From Bugula neritina (lineage: Eukaryota; Bryozoa; Gymnolaemata; Cheilostomatida; Bugulidae), in contig OZ037771.1 of assembly GCA_964035545.1 (NCBI GenBank), forward strand, positions 13,953,133 to 14,017,132: a stretch of DNA of 64,000 bases, read 5' to 3'. The position numbers and the translations under genes were made by a program. Below, in pieces: positions 1-11,100 of this stretch. How positions within the stretch are numbered: the first letter of the stretch is position 1; every line of letters begins with the position of its first letter. Under the pieces are notes generated by a model. The model was not told the DNA's origin. It searched no databases and saw only the letters and a list, made by a program, of their open reading frames with translations.

Positions 1-508
1 GTTTTATTATATGGTGGAGGGTTATCCTCAACGTCCCTGAAATGTTACACATAACTTTGAAGATCACAGGCTATTTGGAGAAACAACTGCAGCCTTAGCT
101 GATAGATAGCGCAGAGTTAATTGCTAATGTAAACAGTAGATAACAGGCTGGGCTGGTCTCCTGTGTGGAACTCAAGCTATAAAGTTGAAATAACGAATAA
201 ATGTTACAGAAAAAGAAACATGCTCAGAAAATTAAAACATGATTACGAAGAAATGTCTCTACCAGCATCTTTCGTTAGGTTGAGCTGCAGTTACAACTTC
301 ATTCAAATCTGTTTCTGCTTTCAACTCAAATGATTCATAAAACTAAACGTATTTGCTGAAGTATTTTGATGGTACTTTGTATAATATGATTATGTATATA
401 GTTATACAAAACATTTAAATATGACTACAGATGTTACTGTCCCATATCATGTTACCCACCTACATATTACTGGTAAGAAGAGAATATAGAATACTACTGT
501 ATCATAAC

Positions 509-625
509 TCACGGAGCAGCAGCGGGTGTAGGGTTCGCCTCAGGGTGGTGGGGATTCGGGGTGTTCCCCCAGTCCTGCTGTGGGTAGGGCGCAGTTCCAT
601 ATGAGTATGTCTTGGGATGGAAAGG
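509..625 (-). CDS. Two-pass membrane protein, coding exon 3
   Basis: 117 nt from a TTTACAG acceptor to TGA. It encodes a 38-residue cytosolic tail rich in Pro, Tyr, His and Asn (for example APYPQQDW, NPHHPEANP). No poly(A) signal is obvious close by; a complement of AATAAA sits at 3-8. Confidence 0.72.
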   Translation of the reverse strand, partial: PFHPKTYSYGTAPYPQQDWGNTPNPHHPEANPTPAAAP

Positions 626-1646
626 CTGTAAACATAGTTTAGTATTTACTTTTGCTGTACAATAAATAAATCTAGGCCTGCATTGCATAGGCATTCAGTA
701 TAAAAACAACTTTTTAGCAGTTTTTACAGGATATAAATGTGAATATTCTGAACCTCTGACACTGTATGTTTCTTATATGTGACTAATGTATGACTCATCC
801 GAATGTACATACACTTACTATAACTTACAATACTTACATGTACTAGATACACTTACCTTTGACCCTTTTCCAGACATCCTCCTGTACGTGACAACTAGCA
901 GTATCACTAGACATACGCCGATACACACCAACAGAGCACCGAGACCAAGGAAGGCAAATCCTGTGTATGTTAAATTCCTGCAACCATCACAAGTGAATTC
1001 ATAATAATGTAAGACAATGTGATAAGAAGTAACTTACAGGAAGTGAATAAGGAAATGAATTCTGATATAATAAAAGTTTTGAATGCGATCATTTCAAACG
1101 AGATTAAATAAAAAAATAGAAATAAGCAAGAAATGAACAAGACAAGAGTTGCCCAATCTTATTTGACACACCCACAGGCTTTGACTCAATTAGTTTAGTC
1201 ATTTCATTTAGCTGTATAGATTAAAACACCTTTCAGCTACATAGGCAACTGTTCGCTGTATATATATATGGAACAACTTTGCTCACTTATGTATTATAAT
1301 ACAATGAATACTGAATGAAGTAATTTTAAATTTTCTACTGAGAAAAATCGTGTGAGAAATTATTACCAGACACTTGAGACCAAATAGCAAAGCTTAGCAT
1401 GAGAACTTTCTATTAAACTTACTTGGCAGCGGCTTGCTTAGGTGCTGCTCTGGTATAGTTGGAGCCAAGGCTACTAGCGAAATAGCCCAATAGAACTGCT
1501 CCTACTATGAGGGATATGATGGCAGCGACGTTACACCATACGCAGCAGCATGCAAATTTCTTGCATCTTTTCTTCTCCTTCTTTTGCCTCTCGGCCAATG
1601 TGGCCGCCGCTGATGAACTAACGTTATGAGAGTCGGAATTGCCCAT
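509..1646 (-). CDS. Two-pass membrane protein, 153 aa, 3 exons, family not recognised
   Basis: Coding exons are 1423-1646, 857-977 and 509-625; introns are GT-AG and the phases (2, 0) close to 462 nt including TGA. The protein starts MGNSDS, which fits the N-myristoylation pattern (Gly2, Ser6), followed by a Lys/Arg-rich stretch and a Cys cluster (residues 28-38, possible palmitoylation). Hydrophobic segments lie at about 36-60 and 80-105. The loop between them has two N-glycosylation sequons (N63-Y-T and N76-L-T), so both ends are probably cytosolic and the loop luminal or extracellular. The tail (about 115-153) is rich in Pro, Tyr and His and ends AAAP. A small tetraspan-like or adaptor membrane protein is possible, but no family is recognised. 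The sequence just before the ATG (about 1660-1671) looks like a 3' splice site, so a 5'UTR intron is likely. The gene has the same orientation as the alpha-arrestin upstream of it. Confidence 0.75.
857..977 (-). CDS. Two-pass membrane protein, coding exon 2
   Basis: 121 nt between a GTTGCAG acceptor and a GTAAGT donor. It completes K75 and encodes residues 76-115, including the sequon NLT, the second hydrophobic segment and the stop-transfer-like YRR. Confidence 0.75.
1423..1646 (-). CDS. Two-pass membrane protein, coding exon 1
   Basis: ATG at 1646-1644 with A at -3 and G at +4. It encodes residues 1-74 plus two bases: the myristoylation-like start, the KKEKKR basic run, the Cys cluster and the first membrane segment. 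The donor is GTAAGT (complement at 1417-1422). Confidence 0.75.
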
Positions 1647-4600
1647 AGTTTTAAAATAAGATCTGTAACAGTGAATGATTTTCAGCTATTGATTATAAGT
1701 TTTTAAATGTTAAACGCTGCTTATTTCAATTTAAATGCCTGAATGTTGCACAAAAGTGGCGGGAAGTGTAAAATGACCTTTTGTCGTACCAAAATATAAA
1801 TGGGAGGGCAAATGTGATAAATGAACAAGTTAAAAATTAGAAGCTAGAATAAATTTATATTCATAATTTAGTAATGAATAAAAATATGATCAATAAAAAG
1901 TAAATATTTTAGGGCCTTTTACACACATTCATATTGATAATGGTGCAAGTGAACAAAACTGACCATGATTACTTTACTCATTAATACTGCCACTGTTCCA
2001 TATTCTCCATCATGATAATTATACTAATACTTATAAACACCTGTGCCAGCAGCTTTTAAAACGTTCAGCAAGAAAAATGAAAACTACAGCATGGTTATCA
2101 GTCATTATGATATCGTTATTTATCAATTAATTCTAATTATTTATAACTGAAATTAAATTTTCAACTCTTTAAAACAAGAGTAACTGTAAGTCTATTATAT
2201 TTCTCCAAAACAATCTATACCTAGTTAGCCTAGTTACTAACTTAAAAATAGATAAATTTGAAGTTAATAACTATACGTTAATTGAAGTATACATATAAAT
2301 ATATACCGGGCAGTTAATTTTTTAAGTATTTAAACAGCGATGATGTTGATCAACAAAAATATATAATCATAATTACTTGACCAGTAAATTCTACAATTAA
2401 ATTATTAATCAAATTTAATGAATATTAAAATCAAAATTCCAGAGGTTAATACTCAACAAATTCATTTGAATTATATCAGAGTGAGAGTGACTCGGTTGCA
2501 TCAGTGACCAGTATGAGTATAACTACGATTATTATGTATAATCATAATTACAAGTATATAACAGTTACAGACTGTATTACTATTAGTATTAGTATAATTA
2601 ACATTATGTTTAAACACAGTCTCAGTCTGCAAAGGCTACGCCTACAGTCCTACACTATATTGGCACTATCACTATGATTATCATTATCAGTATCACATAG
2701 GCACTACTACACAGACGCATAATCTATTATTATAACTATAAGTATAAGTATAAATATGAGCATCAGCATGACTGTAAGTGTGCGACTATGAGTATGACTA
2801 GCGTTAGGCTTATGGGCAAGTCTAGTAGTAGTAGCTAGCTGTGCCTGTGCTACACCAAAGGCTAGTACTAGTAGTATTACTACTACTACTAGTAGTACTA
2901 GTAGTATAACTATAAGTATTACTAAAACTGTACTACTACAGTATTATTATTACTATTAGTATAACTATAAGCATAAGTATAAGTATCAAGTATAAAATAT
3001 AAATATAACTTAATAAAGTAACGTAATAGATGAGTGTAACATCAAGTGTAACTATAAGAGTAAGAGTGAGTCAGGAACTGTAAGTGTAAGAGTTTCTGTA
3101 ACTCAAACTGAAACAGCTTGACTTGGAGTTGGACTTCACCCGACTTGAACTTGGAGTGTAAAAATATCTTCAATCTCAATCTGAATCTGAATCTTTTACT
3201 TTTAGTTTTACTTTTAGTTTTAGGTTGATGGGTAGTTAATGTTATAATGAAAATAATAAATAGAAATGCAACGCAAAACAATCCTGAACAAACTTCAATA
3301 AAATAAAAATTAAAGACTAAAACGTGCAATTGTCACTACTGAAAGTCACTTTAAGTCTATGAAACCTGAATAAATCAACTTGCAATCACTGAGCCACACC
3401 TGAAATTCTTGTACTTTACGAACTGTTTGTTTTTTGGGTCATATGTAGCCAGGTTCTCTGCAGGTTTTCTACGATGTCCCTAGTTTTGAAAAACAATCTA
3501 AAGCAAGGATTTTAGGCTTAGGTAAAGCGCGGACGTGGAAAGATAACTCTTAATTAACATAACAGCTTCGCCATGTGCCCAGAATGCAAGCTTAACTTAG
3601 GTAATAATAATATGGACTTGGCCTTGGTAAAAGTATAAGGACTGGCGTTTGCATTATTTGCAGTTATTGTAGTATAATTTATGGTTGTCATAACATATGA
3701 TACTCTCGTTTGGTTAAAGCTACAGTATGTTCATAATTATATAATTTTTGTAGCCTTGACCCTGTTTTTGATGTAGATTAACGATATTTTGTGGTTTTAC
3801 GCTCTAATTTTTACATTTGTATTGTACATGCAGTTCTAACAATTTTATAATAGTTATATTAATGTGGATCATCATTATGGTATTACTGTGATTAGTTACC
3901 TGCCTTAGTCACATTTCATCAATTAAATAACAAAACTCCCTTCACATGCACGAGTTTCAGAGTTTATACTCTTATTTATGATTTAAACTTTAGCTGTAAA
4001 CTATATTATTATGTAATTATTCAATGTCTACAAATGCACAAACTTGAAGTCTAGAATTGAAACATGTATGGGAGATAAATTATAACAAAAGATGGAGTTC
4101 TCAGCAGAATTATTACTATGGCCGACTAGTAACGGTAAAATGAGCGAGAATAAAGTTAGAAAATAAATCTGACATATATTGGGCTAAAATGACTGTATTC
4201 AATACCAAATATATATATATACATAAATACATAGACAACCATATTATCGTGTATGTACTTTAGTAGGCTGAAAATGCCTTGCGTAGAAAAATAACTTTAC
4301 TATATTATGTAATATTAGACTTGAGCATATGCTGTGCACACAACACTGAAAAGCAGCAACCCCTGGAGCTTAACAGCCAAATAGAAACGGAATACGTGTA
4401 AAATCTCAGCGGACTAGCTAGACCCTCATGCGACTGAATTACCTAACATAAAATACGGATAACATAAAATACAGATAACATAAAACTGTTTAGTGGCTAA
4501 AAAAGTCAAAACACAAAAGTTGATAAAATAAAATGAAGTAATTAAATGTTTGACAATTGAAACACAAAACGTGAACCAGTAGGCTAACTGGTTGCAGGAT

Positions 4601-4707
4601 AAAAATGAGTCAGTATTTTGGCAAATTATACATAAGCATTACACTGTTCCATAGGTAAAGAAAATGACAATACATAGAAGAGAGGCTACACAGAGAGCGC
4701 ACTGAGG
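1647..4707. other. Intergenic, AT-rich, degenerate AGT/TAT microsatellite
   Basis: This lies between the 3' end of the alpha-arrestin gene and the start of the two-pass protein gene, both on the minus strand. No coding exon is supported. From about 2500 to 3060 the sequence is a decayed mix of AGTAT/ACTAT and AGT triplets, densest at 2820-2960. The rest is low-complexity AT-rich DNA. The arrestin 3'UTR must lie at its right edge, but I see no canonical complement of AATAAA near 4708. Confidence 0.6.
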
Positions 4708-4883
4708 CTACACTTTGCCACTTATAACGTCATCGTAGGAAGGAAGCACAACGTTGGCGTTGTCCTCCTCGCTGTCCACGGCATCTGGCGCAGACGGCTC
4801 CGTGACAGGAAGTACGGAGGAGAGGGCGTCGTCAAGAGAGGGGTAGATGTTTGTGGGTAGATCTCCGGCGGCCAGGTTATTAC
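4708..4883 (-). CDS. Alpha-arrestin exon 9 (C-terminal tail)
   Basis: 176 nt from a CTTGCAG acceptor to TAG. It encodes an acidic, Ser/Pro-rich tail (DAVDSEEDNANVV) with LPSYDDV close to the end. Confidence 0.85.
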
Positions 4884-5142
4884 CTGCAAGGTAACACAAC
4901 TGAGTTAGAGAAGTAATAAGAAGGATTACATGAAATGAAGAGCTAAAGGAGTAGGGAAGTGGGCATACAGTTGGTATAACATGTTGGATTCTCTAACATC
5001 AGTATTATATCACAGTTTCTAGTTAGTCACTATACAAGTGATCTACTCTGAGTAGTACTACTAGTAGTAGGGGTTTAGTAGTAGTAGCAGTAGTAGTACT
5101 AGTAGCAGCAGTAGTAATAGTAGTACTACTAGTAGTAGTAGC

Positions 5143-5174
<32 letters not shown>

Positions 5175-5175
5175 C

Positions 5176-5212
<37 letters not shown>

Positions 5213-5630
5213 ATAGTAGTAGTAGTAACAGTAGTAGTAGCAGTAGTAGCAGTAGTAGTAGTAGTAGCAGTAGTAGTAGTAGTAGTAGTAGCAGTAGTAG
5301 TAGTAGTAGTAATAGTAGTAGTAGTAACAGTAGTAGTAGCAGTAGTAGCAGTAGTAGTAGTAGTAGTAGCAGTAGTAGCAGTAGTAGTAGTAGTAGCAGT
5401 AGTAGTAGTAGTAATAGTAGTAGTAGTAACAGTAGTAGTAGCAGTAGTAGCAGTAGTAGTAGTAGTAGTAGTAGCAGTAGTAGTAGTAGTAGTAGTAGCA
5501 GTAATAGTAGTAGTAGTAGTAGTAATAGTAGTAGTAGCAGTAGTAGTAGTAGTAGTATTACTAGTAATAGTAGTAGTAGTAGTAGTAGCGGTAATAGTAG
5601 TAGTACTAGTAGTAGCAGTAGTAGCAGTAG

Positions 5631-5691
<61 letters not shown>

Positions 5692-5759
5692 CGGTAATAG
5701 TAGTAGTACTAGTAGTAGCAGTAGTAGCAGTAGGTAGTAGTAGTAGTAGTAGTAGTAGC

Positions 5760-5823
<64 letters not shown>

Positions 5824-8092
5824 CTAGTAACAGTACCCCACTGTCTGTAGGAAGAGACTAGAGCTAGTAACAGCTGACTTACTAGGACCGGCAGCAATCT
5901 GAAACTCCTGGTAGCTCTGGGAGGGGGCTTGCAGTGCATAAGAGGGTGGATACTGGGACAGCGTCCGGGGAGGGGCGATGGTGATGGAGAAGGTCGCTGA
6001 CTTTGTCTTGCTGTCGCTTAACACCCCTTGAGTTATAAACGACACCTGCATAGACATAGAGAGAATGTTACACATAGACATAGAGAGAATATTATACATA
6101 GACATAGAGAGAATACTATACATAGACATAGAGAGAATATTATACATAGACATAGAGAGAATATTACACATAGACATAGAGAGAATATTATACATAGACA
6201 TAGAGAGAATACTATACATAGACATAGAGAGAATATAATACATAGACATAGAGAGAATATTATACATAGACATAGAGAGAATATTATACATAGACATAGA
6301 GAGAATATAATACATAGACATAGAGAGAATATTATACATAGACATAGAGAGAATATTATACATAGACATAGAGAGAATATAATACATAGACATAGAGAGA
6401 ATACTATACATAGACATAGAGAGAATATAATACATAGACATAGAGAGAATATTATACATAGACATAGAGAGAATACTATACATAGACATAGAGAGAACAT
6501 TATACATAGACATAGAGAGAATATTATACATAGACATAGAGAGAACATTATACATAGACATAGAGAGGATATCATACATAGACATGAAGAGAATACTATA
6601 CATAGACATAGATACTACACTGAATATACAGCTATAGACTCACATATGCTAGATACTCGATGTCTATGAGATCGTGTTTGGTTGTCGGCTCCATCAGATT
6701 TAGAGGGATGTCAACTTCAAACTCCTCGGAGCTCTTCTTGGGCACCTTGAAGAAACTGCTCCACCTGTCCGTTACCACGGTTACGTTGCTCTTTGTCTGA
6801 TTGATTTTGATTAGTCCAAACTCTAGCGCACCGTGACCGACTATCGTCTGGAAGAGACACCAGAAAACTGTGTCAATTATTTCGAACAAATCTGCTTCTC
6901 AGATCAAACTCTGGCAAGTTGAAAGACTTTGTGAAACTAAACAAGATTTTCAGGAGTGAATGAGAGGTAGCATAGAAGCAAAATGAATATAATATATAAA
7001 CGCAGACATACCCTGACGACGCGAATTCCAACTTTCACTTTGCGGCTAGACGAAGTTGGGTTTTCTACTACACCCCCGACAACGAGCTTCTGTCCGAGAT
7101 AGAACCCAGTCTTAGGCAGGGAGATGAGAGCACTAAGGCTATTAAACTGCAGGGTCTTTTCAGAACAAGCCTAAATATGAATACAGATAATAAACACAAT
7201 GTATGAACCTACATGTATACACCATGATAAACATATGGCCTAATGTATATGGAGGAATAAGTTCATCATATCAAATATATGATATATCCCGCTACCTGAA
7301 CAGGACAAAGAGGAGATAAGTGAGAAAAAATACATGATATACTATACAGTAGAATATTCATCAACAAATAATATGTACAGTTAGTATTATACAACACACA
7401 AACCATAATATTGTAAAGCTTGCACATAAGTGCATACATTTACATCACATTTTATGGGTAGCAAATTATTCAACCTATAGCATATGCAGTAATAGTATGG
7501 CATATGATATTTATATGCAATAAAATAGTATTTATAATACATTAATACAATGTAGTAAAATAATATAGTTACTGATTAACATATATAATTTGCTATCATT
7601 GTTATAATAGATATAATAATTATTATATAATATATATTTTATTAATTAGAGTTATATTATGATATACAATTATATATTATGATTAGTAATATTAGTAATG
7701 TATGTAATTCACAATGCTGGAAATAACATTATCAGCACAATTTCCTGCCAATACACATATACCTGAGTCCTGACACAGGCATAATACTGCACAGTATAAA
7801 ATATATAGAGTAGAATCAAGGGGACACAACCCTCATAAGTAACATAATTATATAGTTACATGTACATCATTCCTAGAATAAAATAACCGCATAGTTAACT
7901 GCTAAAAATCTTTAAAAAGCAGTATCTTAACTTGTATATAATATAAAACACACAGTAGCAGAGATAGTAGTAGTATAATAGTAGTGGTAGTACTAGTACT
8001 AGCGCGCTAGCAGTAGCAGTAGTAGTAGCAGTAGTAGTAGCAGTGGTAGTAGTAGTAGTAGCAGTAGTAGTAGTAGTAGTAGTAGTAGTAGC

Positions 8093-8127
<35 letters not shown>

Positions 8128-11100
8128 CAATACTAGCAGTATTGAACAGTCTATTATATCTAAGATGTAAGCCAATGACCTCTCCGAATTAATCAAGTTC
8201 ATTGATCTCTATCAACCAGGTCAAACACTGATAAAACTCCAGCATGATACTATAATACAACAGTTATACTGTAACTAGCTAGTTATCAATTGAATATAGT
8301 GAAAGTAGTAAACACACAGTGTGGGAATTACCTGCCCCAATGCTACTTGGTTATATATACAGTCCGTTACACTGTGTACTATGAAAGGTCTCTCCACTAC
8401 CACATCATCTGAAGGCTGCTTACGTATAAGTATTGCCATACACCTACAGTACAATGTAAGTGTAAATAACAGCAGATGTACACTGTACAGTACAATGTAC
8501 TGAAGTGTAAGTAACAACAGATATACATCGGTGTTTGCTACGCCACATCTGTGACAGGAAGTGATGAGAATATTATTATGTGGGAATGAATAAGCATAAA
8601 TAAGATTTGTAAAAAGCTTAAAAATAATATAATGGACAACCATATAGTTTAAAGGAAGAAGACAACTTTTTTATAGAAAAAGGTAATAGTTTCTAGAATG
8701 TAATCTGAAGAATAATATACTAACTAATAGAAAGAGTATGCTAGTTTATAGACAGTATACAACAGAGTGTGATATAGACTTGTAGAACACGGGAAATATT
8801 CTATAGACAGTATACAACAGAGTGTGATATAGATTTATAGAACACGGGAAATGGTGTATAGAAGCAGACGTACTTGTAACTAGCCTTGAGAAGTTCACTC
8901 TTGAATATGGTAGTGGGAAGGTCTTCTGGTAGGTCAATACTGAAGGGGTACATGTATGTTCCAACGTTGGTCTTTTCTTGCACTTTACGGCCTTTTTCTA
9001 CAAAGAGCAATATACCATAAAATACATTATACATGCCAAGTTATATCTCAGCAGAAATTGTTAGCACTGTACAATACAGCACAGGGCTGGTGGTTGTAAA
9101 ATACATGAACTGTGTTAAGTCTCTTACAATGCAGTAGAATAAGTCTTTAACTTTACTTTGAGTTGAGACTGTAGAGATGTTCTACATTGTCTCGTCCAAT
9201 GAAGATTTTAGTTGGAATGTTTCATACAATAATACATTCTCTCCGTTATAGAGAGAACAACTCTAAGATTGACTATAAATGATTTGGTAATATTATATAT
9301 TTTTTCGAAACATTTGGTGCCTTATAACACCAGCGTTGAAAAGTTACTTTACACTGAATGCCTGCAAAAGTGATATATTAGCATGTTCTACACTAATATA
9401 TAACTAATATATTACAACTATGATTACATATTTGTAGCAAACAACCAAGACTTGTTAGTCTACTAATACTAGCTATATCATTGTGAGCCATATACTACCA
9501 CTGTATCATAGAAGTGAGTCTTTATACATTGAGAAGTTTCTAGAAAAAAAAACACGCGGTTACTGTACTTAGAGAGCGACTTAACGTTGTCCAAATTCAT
9601 GTACATTAGTTGGCCAGTGATTAAAACCCTATTCGGAGCTAGTACTTCGCGAGATTTCCTGTGAACTCAGGTCAACAAGTGCTGCGAGGTAAAATTCATT
9701 AGTGACTAGTGGAATAGAATACACTGCAAATGATTTGAGTCGAAAATTACCATCATAATGGCTGCGGCTTTTGCTACAGAAATGTCTAGCACCCTACGAA
9801 TGTTAAACAAACCACAGCATGACATCAAGATTTTAAAGGTTAAATAAAGGTATTATCATCTTCTAAAAATACCACTCATCGGACATGATTGATTACTGCA
9901 GGTTTGGATGATTTGCAACTTGCAACAGCAGGCTTGTATGACGCTGAGTTGTAATAATTCGAGTCACATCACTGGTGATGTAAACCCGCAAAGCATGCTG
10001 GTATCAACAACTTTGACTACACGTTTTACATTGTCAACCCGTATGTTACCCCTGTGAGCTGGCTATTGCAGTAACTGCTAGACTATTTATGTGGTATCGG
10101 TTAGTAATAAATGAAGGGATGATTATATAGAGTGTAAAGACGACACCTAAAGCCTTCATGAAAAGAAAACTCACACCAGTTTATAGTCACTATCCCTGTG
10201 AGAAACCCTGATGGAAAGGTTTCTTTGCTAAATCGGGCTAAGGACTTATATATAGGGCACATATAGGGCACAGTAGCAATTATAACTGAATGCTCTTCCT
10301 AACATCACCAATGGCCTTTACTGGGGTTCAAACCCATGACTTCGTGTTTACTAGGCCAGTGCTCTAAAGCCTAGCTGCTCCCTGGCCTACAGTCCTTATG
10401 GCTGAAGGATAATTACATTAGTGTATTGCAACACATAAAAGTGCCTAGTAAGCAGTTACAAGCTAGAATACAGTAGTACAGTTAGTATAGTTGCACATTG
10501 CAGTCACTCCTACTAAGGACGCATGCATTACGACTGAGGTGTGGGCTAAGTGAAGACTTTTTCCTTTTATAAACTCAACCAAGCTATAGGTATTGTTGTT
10601 ATATAATACTTGATAATAAAAGGTGGAACATGCTGTGCTGTATATACTTAGAAAGTTGAGTTTAAAATAAAAAGGTATTTTGCTTTATAAAGCCTTGCTT
10701 GCTCTTGCGTGACTTTGTACGTGAAATGAGAATATTTTATGGCACCGATAACAGCAAACCACACACAACACTTACCTGGTCCATATAGAAGTTTATTAGA
10801 AGAGAGTAGATATGTAGATATAACACTCACCTGGTCCATATAGAAGTTTATTAGAAGAGAGTAGATATGTAGATATAACACTTACCTGGTCCATATAGAA
10901 GTTTATTAGAAGACAGTAGATATGTAGATATAACACTTACCTGGTCCATATAGAAGTTTATTAGAAGACAGTAGATATGTAGATATAGCACTCACCTGGT
11001 CCGTATAGAAGTTTATTAGAAGAGAGTAGATATGTAGATATAACACTCACCTGGTCCGTATAGAAGTTTATTAGAAGACAGCACCACTTTCTTTGTGTCT

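Noticed and set aside
5824-6609. 261-residue open frame (minus) and 213-residue frame (plus) over the 24-bp repeat
   Set aside because: The period is a multiple of three, so frames stay open on both strands by default. The true exon 8 starts at 6045 and the repeat is intron.
10648-10881. 77-residue frame containing duplicated exon 3 peptide (SSNKLLYGP)
   Set aside because: It is the tandem copies of the exon 3 end in the intron, interrupted by intron sequence. It is not an alternative coding exon with acceptor and frame.
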